A stretch of DNA of 11,837 bases from Parachlamydia sp. (GCA_021298935.1 JAJTHR010000071.1:1-11837); one strand, 5' to 3'; counted from the first letter of the stretch, positions 1 through 6,706 are shown. The notes: generated by a model from the letters alone, not told the origin. Numbers and translations are program-made.

Positions 1-687
1 AGCCCCTGCAGCCAAGGCTGCATTCGCCAAAGTGGGGATAAAGCGCCGGTCCCCTCCCGACATCGATCCAAGCCCTCCGGGTTTTTGCACAGCATGGGTA
101 GCATCATAGCAGACAGGATAGCCAAACGATTGCATGATGGGAATCGCCCGCATGTCGCTGACAAGATTATTATAGCCAAACGTTGTTCCCCGATCGACTA
201 AAATAATGTTGTGATTGCCGGCCGTCGTGATTTTATTCACTACGTTTTCCATATCCCAGGGAGCTAAAAATTGCCCCTTTTTAACGCTGACGATGGCCTT
301 CGTTTGCGCGGCAGCCACAACTAAATCGGTTTGGCGGCATAAAAAAGCAGGGATTTGGACCACTTCGCATGACTCACCTACAATGCGCGCCTCTTCCGGA
401 GTGTGCACATCTGTCACGACGGGAAGATCAAGTTCGTTTTGCACTTTTTGCAGAATGCGTAATCCTTCTTCCATTCCCGGTCCCCGAAAAGAATCAAACG
501 ACGATCGGTTCGCTTTATCATAGCTGGATTTAAAGATCAGATGCACACCATGCTTGTCGAACATTTTTTTAAGCGTTTCAGCCGCTTGGCAGCAGTGTGC
601 TTCACTTTCAATGACGCAAGGACCTGACATAATGACCAGCTGGTTCTTGTCTCCAATGATAAAATCCTTCAGTTTTATACGCCGCAT
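1..687 (-). CDS. kdsA: 3-deoxy-8-phosphooctulonate synthase (KDO-8-P synthase), 3' end cut by window edge
   Basis: Condenses phosphoenolpyruvate with arabinose-5-phosphate to KDO-8-phosphate, the first committed step towards the KDO sugar of lipopolysaccharide; cytosolic. The 229 residues visible (family length about 270-280) carry the signatures GPCVIES (residues 22-28), KSSYDKANRSS, the following SFRGPG, and DATHAVQKPGG near the cut end. Cys24 in GPC is the metal-ligand position of the metal-dependent class (Aquifex type); the metal-independent E. coli type has Asn there. The ATG at 685-687 has a GGGAG Shine-Dalgarno 6 bases upstream and lies inside the last codons of folK (13-base overlap), so the two are probably co-transcribed and translationally coupled. 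No frameshift or stop is seen in the visible part. Identification is secure; only the C-terminus is missing. Confidence 0.97.
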   Translation of the reverse strand, partial: MRRIKLKDFIIGDKNQLVIMSGPCVIESEAHCCQAAETLKKMFDKHGVHLIFKSSYDKANRSSFDSFRGPGMEEGLRILQKVQNELDLPVVTDVHTPEEARIVGESCEVVQIPAFLCRQTDLVVAAAQTKAIVSVKKGQFLAPWDMENVVNKITTAGNHNIILVDRGTTFGYNNLVSDMRAIPIMQSFGYPVCYDATHAVQKPGGLGSMSGGDRRFIPTLANAALAAGA

Positions 688-1190
688 CTTAAACTCCCAC
701 TTAATTTTCGGCCCCAGTTCGGGGATGACATCGCAAGGCCTTTTGCCATTGATGAAATGTCATAAAACATTTTATTACTCTCTTCTGTGATCTCAATGTA
801 ATTGGTCAATTCAAGCAGGGGCTGCAAGACAAACAGCCTTTCTTTCCAACGAGGATGGGGAATTTGCAGCCTTTCGTCCACATAGGTCTTTTGTCCATAA
901 AACAATAAATCAATATCAATGGGTCTTGACTCCCATTTTGGCTTAGGCTTTTTCCCAAGTTTTTTTTCAATCATCTCAATCTGATCAAAGAGCTGAAGTA
1001 AATCCAATGGTGTGTCAAAGCGGCAGACCAGATTGAAAAATAAGCGGCTGCTTTCTGCTTCAAAGGGGGCGGTTTCATACAGAGAAGACGTTTCAACGAA
1101 AGAGCCGATTTCTTGGAAGGCTTCCAAAGCCTCATGCATTAAAGAGGGCGTTTCATCAAAATTCCCCCCTAAGCTTAAATAGACGAGCAT
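675..1190 (-). CDS. folK: 2-amino-4-hydroxy-6-hydroxymethyldihydropteridine pyrophosphokinase (HPPK)
   Basis: Transfers pyrophosphate from ATP to 6-hydroxymethyl-7,8-dihydropterin in folate synthesis; cytosolic. The 171-residue protein begins MLVYLSLGGN, the usual HPPK strand-loop start, with GGN instead of the common GSN. It contains the core motif RPIDIDLLFYG with Asp92 and Asp94 as the magnesium ligands, followed by IPHPRWKERLFVLQPL, whose HPR and RxFVLxPL are family signatures. Length fits a single-domain HPPK; no dihydropteroate synthase domain is attached, unlike the folK-folP fusions of some chlamydiae. The tail of about 40 residues after the core (from TEESN) is weakly conserved-looking. 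ATG at 1188-1190 is preceded by AAAAGG. Its last codons overlap the kdsA start. The 98 bases between it and the divergent tRNA gene must hold its promoter, but no convincing minus-strand box pair was found. Confidence 0.94.
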   Translation of the reverse strand: MLVYLSLGGNFDETPSLMHEALEAFQEIGSFVETSSLYETAPFEAESSRLFFNLVCRFDTPLDLLQLFDQIEMIEKKLGKKPKPKWESRPIDIDLLFYGQKTYVDERLQIPHPRWKERLFVLQPLLELTNYIEITEESNKMFYDISSMAKGLAMSSPNWGRKLSGSLRCGV

Positions 1191-1222
1191 ACGGCCTTTT
1201 TGTGAAAATTAACAATTCCTGC

Positions 1223-1252
1223 TTGAATTTAAAAACGATTGGCCACTATGAT
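1223..1252 (+). promoter_or_regulatory. Candidate sigma-70-type promoter of tRNA-Arg
   Basis: TTGAAT at 1223-1228 (4 of 6 matches to the -35 consensus) and TATGAT at 1247-1252 (5 of 6 to the -10) are separated by 18 bases. Transcription would begin near 1259, giving a pre-tRNA leader of about 30 bases. It is the best pair found by eye in the 98-base folK/tRNA gap; the downstream DHH gene may be read from it too. A competing but weaker pair is TTGGCC (1239) with TATTTT (1263). Confidence 0.4.
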
Positions 1253-1288
1253 AGCAAATTGATATTTTCTTGGATATTTTGAAATCAA

Positions 1289-1361
1289 GGACTGATAGCT
1301 CAGTGGATAGAGCACCCGCCTTCTAAGCGGGTGGTCGTAGGTTCGAGTCCTACTCAGTCCG
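1289..1361 (+). tRNA. tRNA-Arg, anticodon UCU
   Basis: A complete cloverleaf can be folded. The acceptor stem is GGACTGA (1289-1295) with TCAGTCC (1354-1360) and discriminator G1361. The D stem is GCTC/GAGC, the anticodon stem CCCGC/GCGGG with loop CTTCTAA, and the T stem GTAGG/CCTAC with loop TTCGAGT. The anticodon TCT at 1322-1324 reads AGA and AGG arginine codons. The 3' CCA is not encoded, so it must be added after transcription. All stems are perfect Watson-Crick pairs. It sits divergent to folK and 26 bases before the start of the large DHH gene; no duplicated 3' tRNA fragment, which would mark an integration site, was seen in the window. Confidence 0.98.
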
Positions 1362-1387
1362 TTTATACAGGCACAATTTCTTATCTT

Positions 1388-4009
1388 ATGTATCATTCGG
1401 TCAATTCCTTTGCTCCTACGATTGAAATTCCGAAATTGCATTCGTTTGAAAACATTGATGCAGCCCTCGCTTCTTTTAAACAGCCCGATTTTACCGCCTG
1501 CACGACACGCCGTCGTTTTCGGAAAGTCAATCAAACGCTCTGCGATCTGATAGTAGAAGCCCCTCCCCATTCTTTTTTACTGGGATCTCTTTTGGAGTTC
1601 ATCGAGCGGGTAAATAAGGACGAGGTTCTTCAGGAGCCTTTCACATTTTCCTCCTTTGAATTTTGGCTGAACAATTTTTCGGGCCTATCCGACAAGGACA
1701 ATTTTAATATTCGCGCTAAAATTGCCGGCCGCATGCTCCCTCGCAGCGATTACCAGGCTTTTTTCCCCGTCGGCATGGATCGTGTCTATACGGGAAGCCA
1801 CTTTGTCGCCGCCCACCTATCCCCGGATGTGGATACCATGATTGCCTCCTTTTGGGGTTGGCTTGATGCCTTTTCCGCCCGCATAGGAACAGGCCTCCAT
1901 TACTGGTGCCTTCCTGGAGGGCCTCCAGACTCTCCTGTTACTTCAATCATGATTGAGATGTTCGGTTCAGGACTCTTTAACAGCTTGGCAAGGACCTCCC
2001 CTGCCCTCACACTGACAGCCCTTGACCTCGTCACCCAGCAAAGGTTCATTAAGGAGCATAGGGAAACCTTGACAGGCGATATCGATCATGGCAGTAATGA
2101 AAAGGCCATTATCCTGGTCAATGAACAGGGCCATTATCTTGGTGATTGGCGCACTTCAGACATTGAAGTGGTTCGCCAGATTATCATCCCTTTTAAATCG
2201 TGTCTGCGCTGGTTTGAAAACAACCTTCACACCAAGCTGATTTCCTTATTTGCAAAGCCGGACCTCTCGATCGTTGATTTCCCCTCGTTTTATTCCTCCA
2301 TTTTTGATGTCAGGATTAAGGATTGCGAACCTGCTTTAGAATTTAATGAGAAGCAAAAAGCGGACCTGCATGATTTTTTCGTCAAGCTGCTAGGCGTTGA
2401 AAATGGCCTGGAGGGAACCTTTAAGGACTTGATAAACGCCCTGGCCTACCTCCCTATTACCGAACTTTCCCAATTTCAGGAAAAGGTGGAAGCTCTTCCG
2501 AAAAGTGATATTTTTGATGAAAATGGCAAGCTAAGGGAAGACCGGCCGAAAATTTTTAACCGTTTAGAAAAAATAATCAATCGCCTTGATGCCGCCATCC
2601 ATAATGTACGGAACTATGTCGAGCGCTTGGATGTGGTCATTGGCATCAAGCATAAGGTATTGCGCATTCCTCCTGTTTACATCACGTTGCGCAGCGATGT
2701 GGATGAGATGCGGCAAAAACTCCAAAACCAGGATTTTCTGACCGTTGTCATTCATGAACAGGATGGCGCCTTGTTTCCTGTCGGCATCGTGCATGCCAGT
2801 GACCTGCGCCAAAGCGGGCTAGGAACCGTATCTTTGAGGGATTTTTGCAACCTCGAAGAGGTGAGGATGGCCTCCTATCTGGAAGTCATTAGCGTGGTGG
2901 ATCATCATAAGAGCGCCTTGCGCACCCTTTCCGTTCCCTCTGCCTTGATTGGAGATGCTCAGTCCTGCAATGTATTGATTGCGGAACAAACATTTCTATT
3001 AAACGATCAATACAGTTTAGGCGGAATGAAACTGGAGCAGATTGAAAACCAGTTGAGCCAGCTAGCCGGCAGCCTCGAGACACCCAGCCAAACACGCATC
3101 TTTCAAAGGCTTTTGCAAAGGCGTCTGGCTGCCCAGCACAATTCCCGCTTTTTCATCCATCCGGCAAGAGAGTTGACAGAGTACCTTTGCCACCTGCATG
3201 CCATATTAGACGATACTGATTTATTGACGAAGGTGTCCAACCGGGACCTCAATTGCGTCGCCCAGCTGCTTAACCGCCTAAAATCCCTCTCTATTGGCCG
3301 GGAAGTGGAAATTATTCACTTTGACGACATACCCAAAGACAAATTCTTCACCAAATCGGCAGCCAAAAGAATATTGCAGCAAGAAGACATGTATTCCCTC
3401 TACCGCACAATTTATGACTTTAGGGAATCGTCAGTCGAGTTGAATCTCGGCTCTTGCATCGACGGCCACTACTCGAATATTTTCCTCGATGCCAAGGAAC
3501 AAAACGGGTGTGCGCGTGTGGGGCAGACCAAGCTATTTTCCTCGAACTTTTCTTACTACCTTGAGCACAGCCATGAGATCCGTAAAATTTGGCTAGCTAA
3601 ATCAGAGGAAGTGTATAAAGAGCATGGTGAAATTGATCTTCATTTGCATATGATTAGCACAATCGCCAGCGCCGAAGAAGTTTACAGGGATGCTGTTGGA
3701 CCTTATTCCCATCAAGATGAGTTATGGTTCTGGGTTCCCCAAAGCCAAGCAAGCTTGGATCACTTAAATAGCTTTCTGGCCGGCTTCCAGCACATAGTAA
3801 CCCCTTTCAGGCACACCCTTTCGCTCGAATTCCTGGGCGAAGAGCCGCATAACTACGTCAATTTATTTAAGCATAATTTTCCTGAAGTCCCCTACAAGGA
3901 AACGGCTTCTTCATCTCCCTATTCCATGGCCATCCTTCGCTTCAAGGCTGGCGCCCTAAATTCCCGCAAATCCATGATCACCCCCTTCCTCCCCCGACTG
4001 CTCTCCTAA
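1388..4009 (+). CDS. Large family II pyrophosphatase-like DHH/DHHA2 protein with N-terminal extension and CBS-like insertion
   Basis: 873 residues, probably cytosolic (no signal peptide or membrane segment). Motifs appear in the order known from family II inorganic pyrophosphatases. Motif I is AAHLSPDVDT (His143, Asp147, Asp149). Motif II is AIILVNEQ (residues 240-247), where the expected metal-ligand Asp of LVDHNE is missing and Asn245 stands near its place. Motif III is VVDHHKS (Asp505, His506, His507) followed by SCNVLIAE. Motif IV is HAILDDTDLL (Asp608/609). The DHHA2 part has LDAKE, RVGQTK and DLHLHMIST, with a final NSRKSMITPFL like the substrate-binding SRKKQ of pyrophosphatases. Unlike those roughly 310-residue enzymes, there is an N-terminal extension of about 130 residues and an insertion of about 230 residues between motifs II and III. 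The insertion is mostly helical, then CBS-like at about 432-475. A DHH-superfamily phosphoesterase fold is well supported; the substrate (pyrophosphate, nucleotide or other) is not known. The start is the ATG at 1388, because the longer frame runs into the tRNA; the Shine-Dalgarno is weak. Confidence 0.8.
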   Translation: MYHSVNSFAPTIEIPKLHSFENIDAALASFKQPDFTACTTRRRFRKVNQTLCDLIVEAPPHSFLLGSLLEFIERVNKDEVLQEPFTFSSFEFWLNNFSGLSDKDNFNIRAKIAGRMLPRSDYQAFFPVGMDRVYTGSHFVAAHLSPDVDTMIASFWGWLDAFSARIGTGLHYWCLPGGPPDSPVTSIMIEMFGSGLFNSLARTSPALTLTALDLVTQQRFIKEHRETLTGDIDHGSNEKAIILVNEQGHYLGDWRTSDIEVVRQIIIPFKSCLRWFENNLHTKLISLFAKPDLSIVDFPSFYSSIFDVRIKDCEPALEFNEKQKADLHDFFVKLLGVENGLEGTFKDLINALAYLPITELSQFQEKVEALPKSDIFDENGKLREDRPKIFNRLEKIINRLDAAIHNVRNYVERLDVVIGIKHKVLRIPPVYITLRSDVDEMRQKLQNQDFLTVVIHEQDGALFPVGIVHASDLRQSGLGTVSLRDFCNLEEVRMASYLEVISVVDHHKSALRTLSVPSALIGDAQSCNVLIAEQTFLLNDQYSLGGMKLEQIENQLSQLAGSLETPSQTRIFQRLLQRRLAAQHNSRFFIHPARELTEYLCHLHAILDDTDLLTKVSNRDLNCVAQLLNRLKSLSIGREVEIIHFDDIPKDKFFTKSAAKRILQQEDMYSLYRTIYDFRESSVELNLGSCIDGHYSNIFLDAKEQNGCARVGQTKLFSSNFSYYLEHSHEIRKIWLAKSEEVYKEHGEIDLHLHMISTIASAEEVYRDAVGPYSHQDELWFWVPQSQASLDHLNSFLAGFQHIVTPFRHTLSLEFLGEEPHNYVNLFKHNFPEVPYKETASSSPYSMAILRFKAGALNSRKSMITPFLPRLLS

Positions 4010-4020
4010 CAGATTAAAAA

Positions 4021-4049
4021 TTCACTTGATTATAGTCCCTGATTATAGT
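4021..4049 (+). promoter_or_regulatory. Candidate hicA promoter
   Basis: TTCACT at 4021-4026 (4 of 6 to -35) and TATAGT at 4044-4049 (5 of 6 to -10) are spaced by 17 bases, just upstream of hicA. Initiation near 4056 would leave a leader of only about 5 bases, so hicA translation would be almost leaderless; no Shine-Dalgarno is visible before its ATG. A second possible pairing is TTGATT (4026-4031) with TACCAT (4049-4054). The boxes overlap the direct repeat described separately. Confidence 0.4.
4027..4049 (+). repeat. Tandem direct repeat TGATTATAGT, candidate HicB operator
   Basis: TGATTATAGT occurs at 4027-4036 and again, identical, at 4040-4049, a period of 13 bases. The second copy contains the proposed -10 box of hicA. 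HicB proteins with ribbon-helix-helix tails commonly repress their own operon by binding repeats over the promoter. Position and repetition fit an operator; the binding itself is inferred. Confidence 0.4.
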
Positions 4050-4060
4050 ACCATAATGTT

Positions 4061-4318
4061 ATGAACACAAAGCATAAAAAAACGCTTAGTCTCATTTTTA
4101 AAACCCCAATTCAATCAAATGTTTCTTGGAAAGATGTTGAAAAGTTTTTAATTTATTTAGGAGCTAGAATTAAAGAAAGCGAGGGATCTCGTATTGCTTT
4201 TGAATTAAATGGAATTAGAGCTTATTTTCATCGTCCCCATCCTCAAAAAGAAATAGATAAGGGGGCTTTGGTTTCACTAAGAAAATTTTTAGAAAATGCA
4301 GGAGTCAAACTATGTTGA
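4061..4318 (+). CDS. hicA: HicA-family mRNA interferase toxin
   Basis: 85-residue small basic protein of the HicA family, the RNA-cleaving toxin of a type II toxin-antitoxin pair with a dsRBD-like fold. The start NTKHKKTLSLIFKTP, then WKDVEKFLIYLGA, EGSRIAFELNG, HRPHPQKEIDKGAL and SLRKFLENAGV match the HicA subgroup with an FHRPHP segment. The classical catalytic His after Gly-Ser is replaced by Arg44 (GSR); His57 and His60 in HRPHP could serve, but this is inferred. The gene is AT-rich compared with the flanking core genes, suggesting recent acquisition. It overlaps hicB by 7 bases, the usual toxin-first order. No stop or frameshift interrupts it, so it appears intact. Confidence 0.88.
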   Translation: MNTKHKKTLSLIFKTPIQSNVSWKDVEKFLIYLGARIKESEGSRIAFELNGIRAYFHRPHPQKEIDKGALVSLRKFLENAGVKLC

Positions 4319-4632
4319 AATATAAAGGTTATTGTGGTGTTGTCCAATTTGACGACGAAGCAATGATATTTCATGGTGAAGTCCTTGGCATTAAGGATGT
4401 CATAACATTTCAAGGAACAACTCCACATGAGATAAAAAAAGAATTTGAAATCTCAGTCGATGGATATCTTGATTGGTGTAGGGAACTTGAGCAAGCGCCT
4501 GATAGACCCTATTCAGGTAATATTCATTTAAGATTAAATGAAGAATTGCATGCTAAACTGGCAGCTAACGCAAAGCTTAATGGAATGAGCTTAAATTCTT
4601 ACATTAATGATACCTTAAATAAAGCCTGCTGA
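4312..4632 (+). CDS. hicB: HicB-family antitoxin
   Basis: 106 residues. The N-terminal part (about 1-60) is the partly degenerate RNase H-like fold that binds and blocks HicA: YKGYCGVVQFDDEAMIFHGEV, then GIKDVITFQGTT and VDGYLDWC. The C-terminal part (about 68-106), YSGNIHLRLNEELHAKLA followed by GMSLNSYINDTL, is an Arc-like ribbon-helix-helix domain that would bind operator DNA as a dimer. The ATG at 4312 lies inside the last codons of hicA and has an AGGAG 8 bases upstream, consistent with coupled translation and enough antitoxin supply. Base composition matches hicA and differs from the neighbours. Intact and confidently assigned. Confidence 0.92.
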   Translation: MLKYKGYCGVVQFDDEAMIFHGEVLGIKDVITFQGTTPHEIKKEFEISVDGYLDWCRELEQAPDRPYSGNIHLRLNEELHAKLAANAKLNGMSLNSYINDTLNKAC

Positions 4633-4650
4633 AGTTTTTTTACATCAATA

Positions 4651-4712
4651 AAGAAACGCCCACGGCTGAATCAACCGGGGCATAATAAACTACTCTGGAC
4701 GGGCGTTTTCTT
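4651..4712. terminator. Candidate bidirectional terminator between hicB and khpA
   Basis: AAGAAACGCCC (4651-4661) pairs with GGGCGTTTTCTT (4701-4712), eleven pairs with one bulged T. Read either way, the GC part is followed by a T-rich stretch (TTTTCTTCT on plus, TTTCTTTATT on minus). The 39-base loop can form a weaker inner hairpin (CGG/CCG around 4663-4677). It lies where hicB and khpA converge, and its right arm is in the last khpA codons. The large loop lowers confidence. Separately, seven Ts at 4635-4641 follow hicB without a clear stem. Confidence 0.45.
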
Positions 4713-4938
4713 CTAGAATTTCCAGATTAACGCGAATGCCATTGCGACTTGCAACCGACATCAAAAGCGTGCGGATGGCATTGATGGTTTTTCCTTTTTT
4801 CCCAATGATTTTTCCAATGTCCGACTTTTCTACGGAAAGCTCAATAATAAGGGTTTGAGTACCCCCTATTTCATTAATTTTAACCTTGTCTGGATGGTCA
4901 ACCAAATTCTTCACGATGTACGCTACAAATTCCTTCAT
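4690..4938 (-). CDS. khpA: KhpA-type KH-domain RNA-binding protein
   Basis: 82 residues, a single KH domain: KEFVAYIVKNLVDHPDKV is the usual KhpA/YlqC opening, and the RNA-binding loop is IIGKKGKT (Gly46-Lys47-Lys48-Gly49), followed by INAIRTLL. In other bacteria KhpA partners KhpB/Jag and binds many small and messenger RNAs. The ATG at 4936-4938 has an AAGGA 7 bases upstream; the longer frame to 4995 would need a TTG and gives an atypical N-terminus. Between it and dtd are 127 bases with no gene and no convincing promoter, so it may be read through from rluD-dtd. It ends in the candidate two-way terminator. Confidence 0.9.
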   Translation of the reverse strand: MKEFVAYIVKNLVDHPDKVKINEIGGTQTLIIELSVEKSDIGKIIGKKGKTINAIRTLLMSVASRNGIRVNLEILEENARPE

Positions 4939-5065
4939 AATCGATCCTTGCCTGTAAATCTTTTTCCTTTCATCGTTGTATAACCGGACATTCAAAGATA
5001 ACTTGAATGAAGCCTAATAAGTTCAACATAGCTGATCATTCCAATAATTTTCTAGAAAAATGTTT

Positions 5066-5512
5066 TTACAACCCAGCTGAATCAAACAATAATGTCACCG
5101 GACCATCATTTATTAAGGAAATTTGCATGGCAGCGCCAAACTGACCTGTTTTGACGAAAGGAATTTCTTTTTTCAGCTCATCAATGAATCTTTCATATAA
5201 TGGAATGGCAATCGGGGGCGGGGCGGCTTGCAGAAAATCCGGGCGGCGCCCCTTCGAACAATTCCCGTACAGAGTAAACTGGCTCACGACAAGCGCCTCT
5301 CCCTGAATATCCTTAAGGCTCAAATTCATTTTTCCTTGGAGGTCTCCAAAGATTCTTAAAAAGGCCAGCTTGTCTGCAAATTTGGAAGCTATGGCAGGGG
5401 TGTCATCCGCGTGGATGCCAATAAAAATAAGGGCTCCTGGACCGATCGAACTATATAGATGGCCATCGATTTCAACCGAAGCCTTGACGACTCGCTGCAC
5501 AACCATTTTCAT
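5066..5512 (-). CDS. dtd: D-aminoacyl-tRNA deacylase
   Basis: Hydrolyses D-aminoacyl-tRNAs (and glycyl-tRNA-Ala), protecting translation from wrong-handed residues; cytosolic homodimer. At 148 residues it has the normal length. It begins MKMVVQRVVKASVEIDG, a standard Dtd N-terminus, and carries the active-site motif SQFTLYG and the cross-subunit Gly-cisPro motif as NDGPVT near the C-terminus. GRRPDF and FGAAMQISLINDGPVT also match the family. The ATG overlaps the rluD stop by 4 bases (ATGA arrangement), so translation is probably coupled. A second Met at residue 3 is possible as the start. Confidence 0.96.
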   Translation of the reverse strand: MKMVVQRVVKASVEIDGHLYSSIGPGALIFIGIHADDTPAIASKFADKLAFLRIFGDLQGKMNLSLKDIQGEALVVSQFTLYGNCSKGRRPDFLQAAPPPIAIPLYERFIDELKKEIPFVKTGQFGAAMQISLINDGPVTLLFDSAGL

Positions 5513-6435
5513 GGCATGCTTAACCGGATTTTGTTCATAAGGCGCTGCATATCGGCCGGTGGATCGGCTTTAAATTCCATCACTTGGCTAGTCTCCGGAT
5601 GTTGAAATTTCAGCACGCTTGCGTGCAGCATTTGACGCTGTGCATTATAGAAATGATTGATTGTACTTTGACCATAGAGCGAATCGCCGATGATGGGGTT
5701 GCCCTTATATTTTAAATGCACCCTGATCTGGTGGGTACGGCCCGTCGCAATAATGGCCTGTACAACACTGATTTTTCCATTGTAAGCCAGCACTTTGCAA
5801 TGGGTAATGGCCATTTTACCAGAGGGAACAATCGCCATTTCTTTACGATGGATGGGATGGCGGCCAATCGGCGCACAAATCTCACCCTCAGGCGGCCTGC
5901 CTAAACAGATCGCCAGGTATTCTTTATAGACCTGCCGGGAGGCGAACTGCTCAATCAGCTTTTGCTGAACCTCTAAAGTCTTGGCTGCCACCAGGAGGCC
6001 TGATGTCTCCTTATCAATGCGATGCACAATACCCGGGCGTAAAGATTCCCCTTTATTGTCAGCGAGCGGCTTACAGTGGTAAAGAAGGGCATTGACAAAA
6101 GTTCCCGACCAGTTGCCAGGGGCTGGATGGATCACCATCCCCGGCGGCTTGTTGATCACAAGGATAAAAGCATCTTCATAAACGACATTTAGCGGAATAT
6201 CTTCAGGGGTAAGGTCGGCTTCAGGCAGAGCTGCAAAATGGACTTCGATTTCATCTCCCGCTTCCAGCTTGGTCCGCTTTTTAACAACGCTTCCGTTCAC
6301 GCTGACCAAATGCTGCGCAATTAAATACTGAAAATAAGTACGGGAATGTTTTTCACTGAAACGCCGAGCAAGGGTTTTATCCAGCCGCTCCCCCGCTTCC
6401 TCTTCCTGGATGATAATGAGATCGCTTTCAATCAT
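5509..6435 (-). CDS. rluD: Ribosomal large-subunit pseudouridine synthase, RluD/SfhB family
   Basis: Converts uridines of 23S rRNA to pseudouridine. 308 residues: an N-terminal S4 RNA-binding domain (about 16-75, ERLDKTLARRF ... VSVNGSVVKKRTKLEAGDEI), then the RluA-type catalytic domain with VINKPPGMVIHP, the catalytic motif HRIDKETSGLLV (Asp141) and GRTHQIRVHLKYKGNPIIGD. Length and both domains are typical. The start is taken as the ATG at 6433-6435; the frame is open to 6456 but only with a TTG. It overlaps the upstream 92-residue gene by 8 bases and dtd by 4, making a coupled cluster. Family membership is certain; exact target uridines are assumed from RluD. Confidence 0.94.
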   Translation of the reverse strand: MIESDLIIIQEEEAGERLDKTLARRFSEKHSRTYFQYLIAQHLVSVNGSVVKKRTKLEAGDEIEVHFAALPEADLTPEDIPLNVVYEDAFILVINKPPGMVIHPAPGNWSGTFVNALLYHCKPLADNKGESLRPGIVHRIDKETSGLLVAAKTLEVQQKLIEQFASRQVYKEYLAICLGRPPEGEICAPIGRHPIHRKEMAIVPSGKMAITHCKVLAYNGKISVVQAIIATGRTHQIRVHLKYKGNPIIGDSLYGQSTINHFYNAQRQMLHASVLKFQHPETSQVMEFKADPPADMQRLMNKIRLSMP

Positions 6436-6706
6436 TTTGAATCGCCAATAGCACAAAGGATTGAGGATCGTATACGTGCTCGGGATTTAATTTTTGAAGG
6501 AGGCTAAGCAGATGAAACCCTAAACTTTCAAGGTCGCCCACTTCCAAGGGTTCTGCCAGTTTTTTCCCTAGAAAACGGTAATTATTATACATAAGATCCT
6601 GAAGGTAAAGACCTTCATCATTAACAAAAGTGCGAAAAAGAAAAGGATCAATATTTATAAAGGAATCATTGGTGGGAAAAGCTAAAAAAAGCTGAAAATC
6701 GAACAT
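6428..6706 (-). CDS. Conserved-looking small protein of unknown function upstream of rluD
   Basis: 92 residues, not recognised. It begins MFDFQLFLAFPTNDSF and is rich in Leu, Phe and Asn, with an acidic balance and no membrane segment or Cys pair. The second half (KKLAEPLEVGDLESLGFHLLSLLQKL) looks helical. By position, beside the pseudouridine synthase gene, it may correspond to a small hypothetical gene found next to sfhB in Chlamydia (CT659 by memory, not checked). Its stop overlaps the rluD start by 8 bases, which supports a real, co-translated gene. The start is odd: GAAGG is only one base from the ATG, and both lie in a long hairpin, so the true start or its control deserves checking. 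No alternative ATG exists before residue 39. Confidence 0.65.
   Translation of the reverse strand: MFDFQLFLAFPTNDSFINIDPFLFRTFVNDEGLYLQDLMYNNYRFLGKKLAEPLEVGDLESLGFHLLSLLQKLNPEHVYDPQSFVLLAIQND

Noticed and set aside
215..790. Open frames on the plus strand opposite kdsA and folK
   Set aside because: The minus strand encodes unmistakable KdsA and FolK here; the plus frames have no family features.
1340..1361. tRNA 3' end as an integration (att) site for the hicAB region
   Set aside because: No second copy of the T-arm and acceptor sequence was found near hicAB or elsewhere, and no integrase is present.
1331..1387. N-terminal extension of the DHH protein by 19 residues from a GTG inside the tRNA
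   Set aside because: It would overlap the anticodon stem, variable and T arms of a perfect tRNA; the ATG at 1388 is the sensible start.
4939..4995. Longer khpA start at 4995
   Set aside because: It begins with TTG, adds an atypical basic segment, and the ATG at 4938 has a good AAGGA site and the family's usual start.
5048..5059. 12-base palindrome TTTTCTAGAAAA between dtd and khpA
   Set aside because: No loop, no T-rich tail and no second copy; short AT palindromes are common by chance.
4939..5065. Promoter for khpA in the 127-base gap
   Set aside because: TTGAAC near 5020-5025 has no acceptable -10 box at the right distance, so it was not listed.
6436..6456. Longer rluD start at 6456
   Set aside because: It uses TTG and deepens the overlap with the upstream gene; the ATG at 6435 gives the normal N-terminus.
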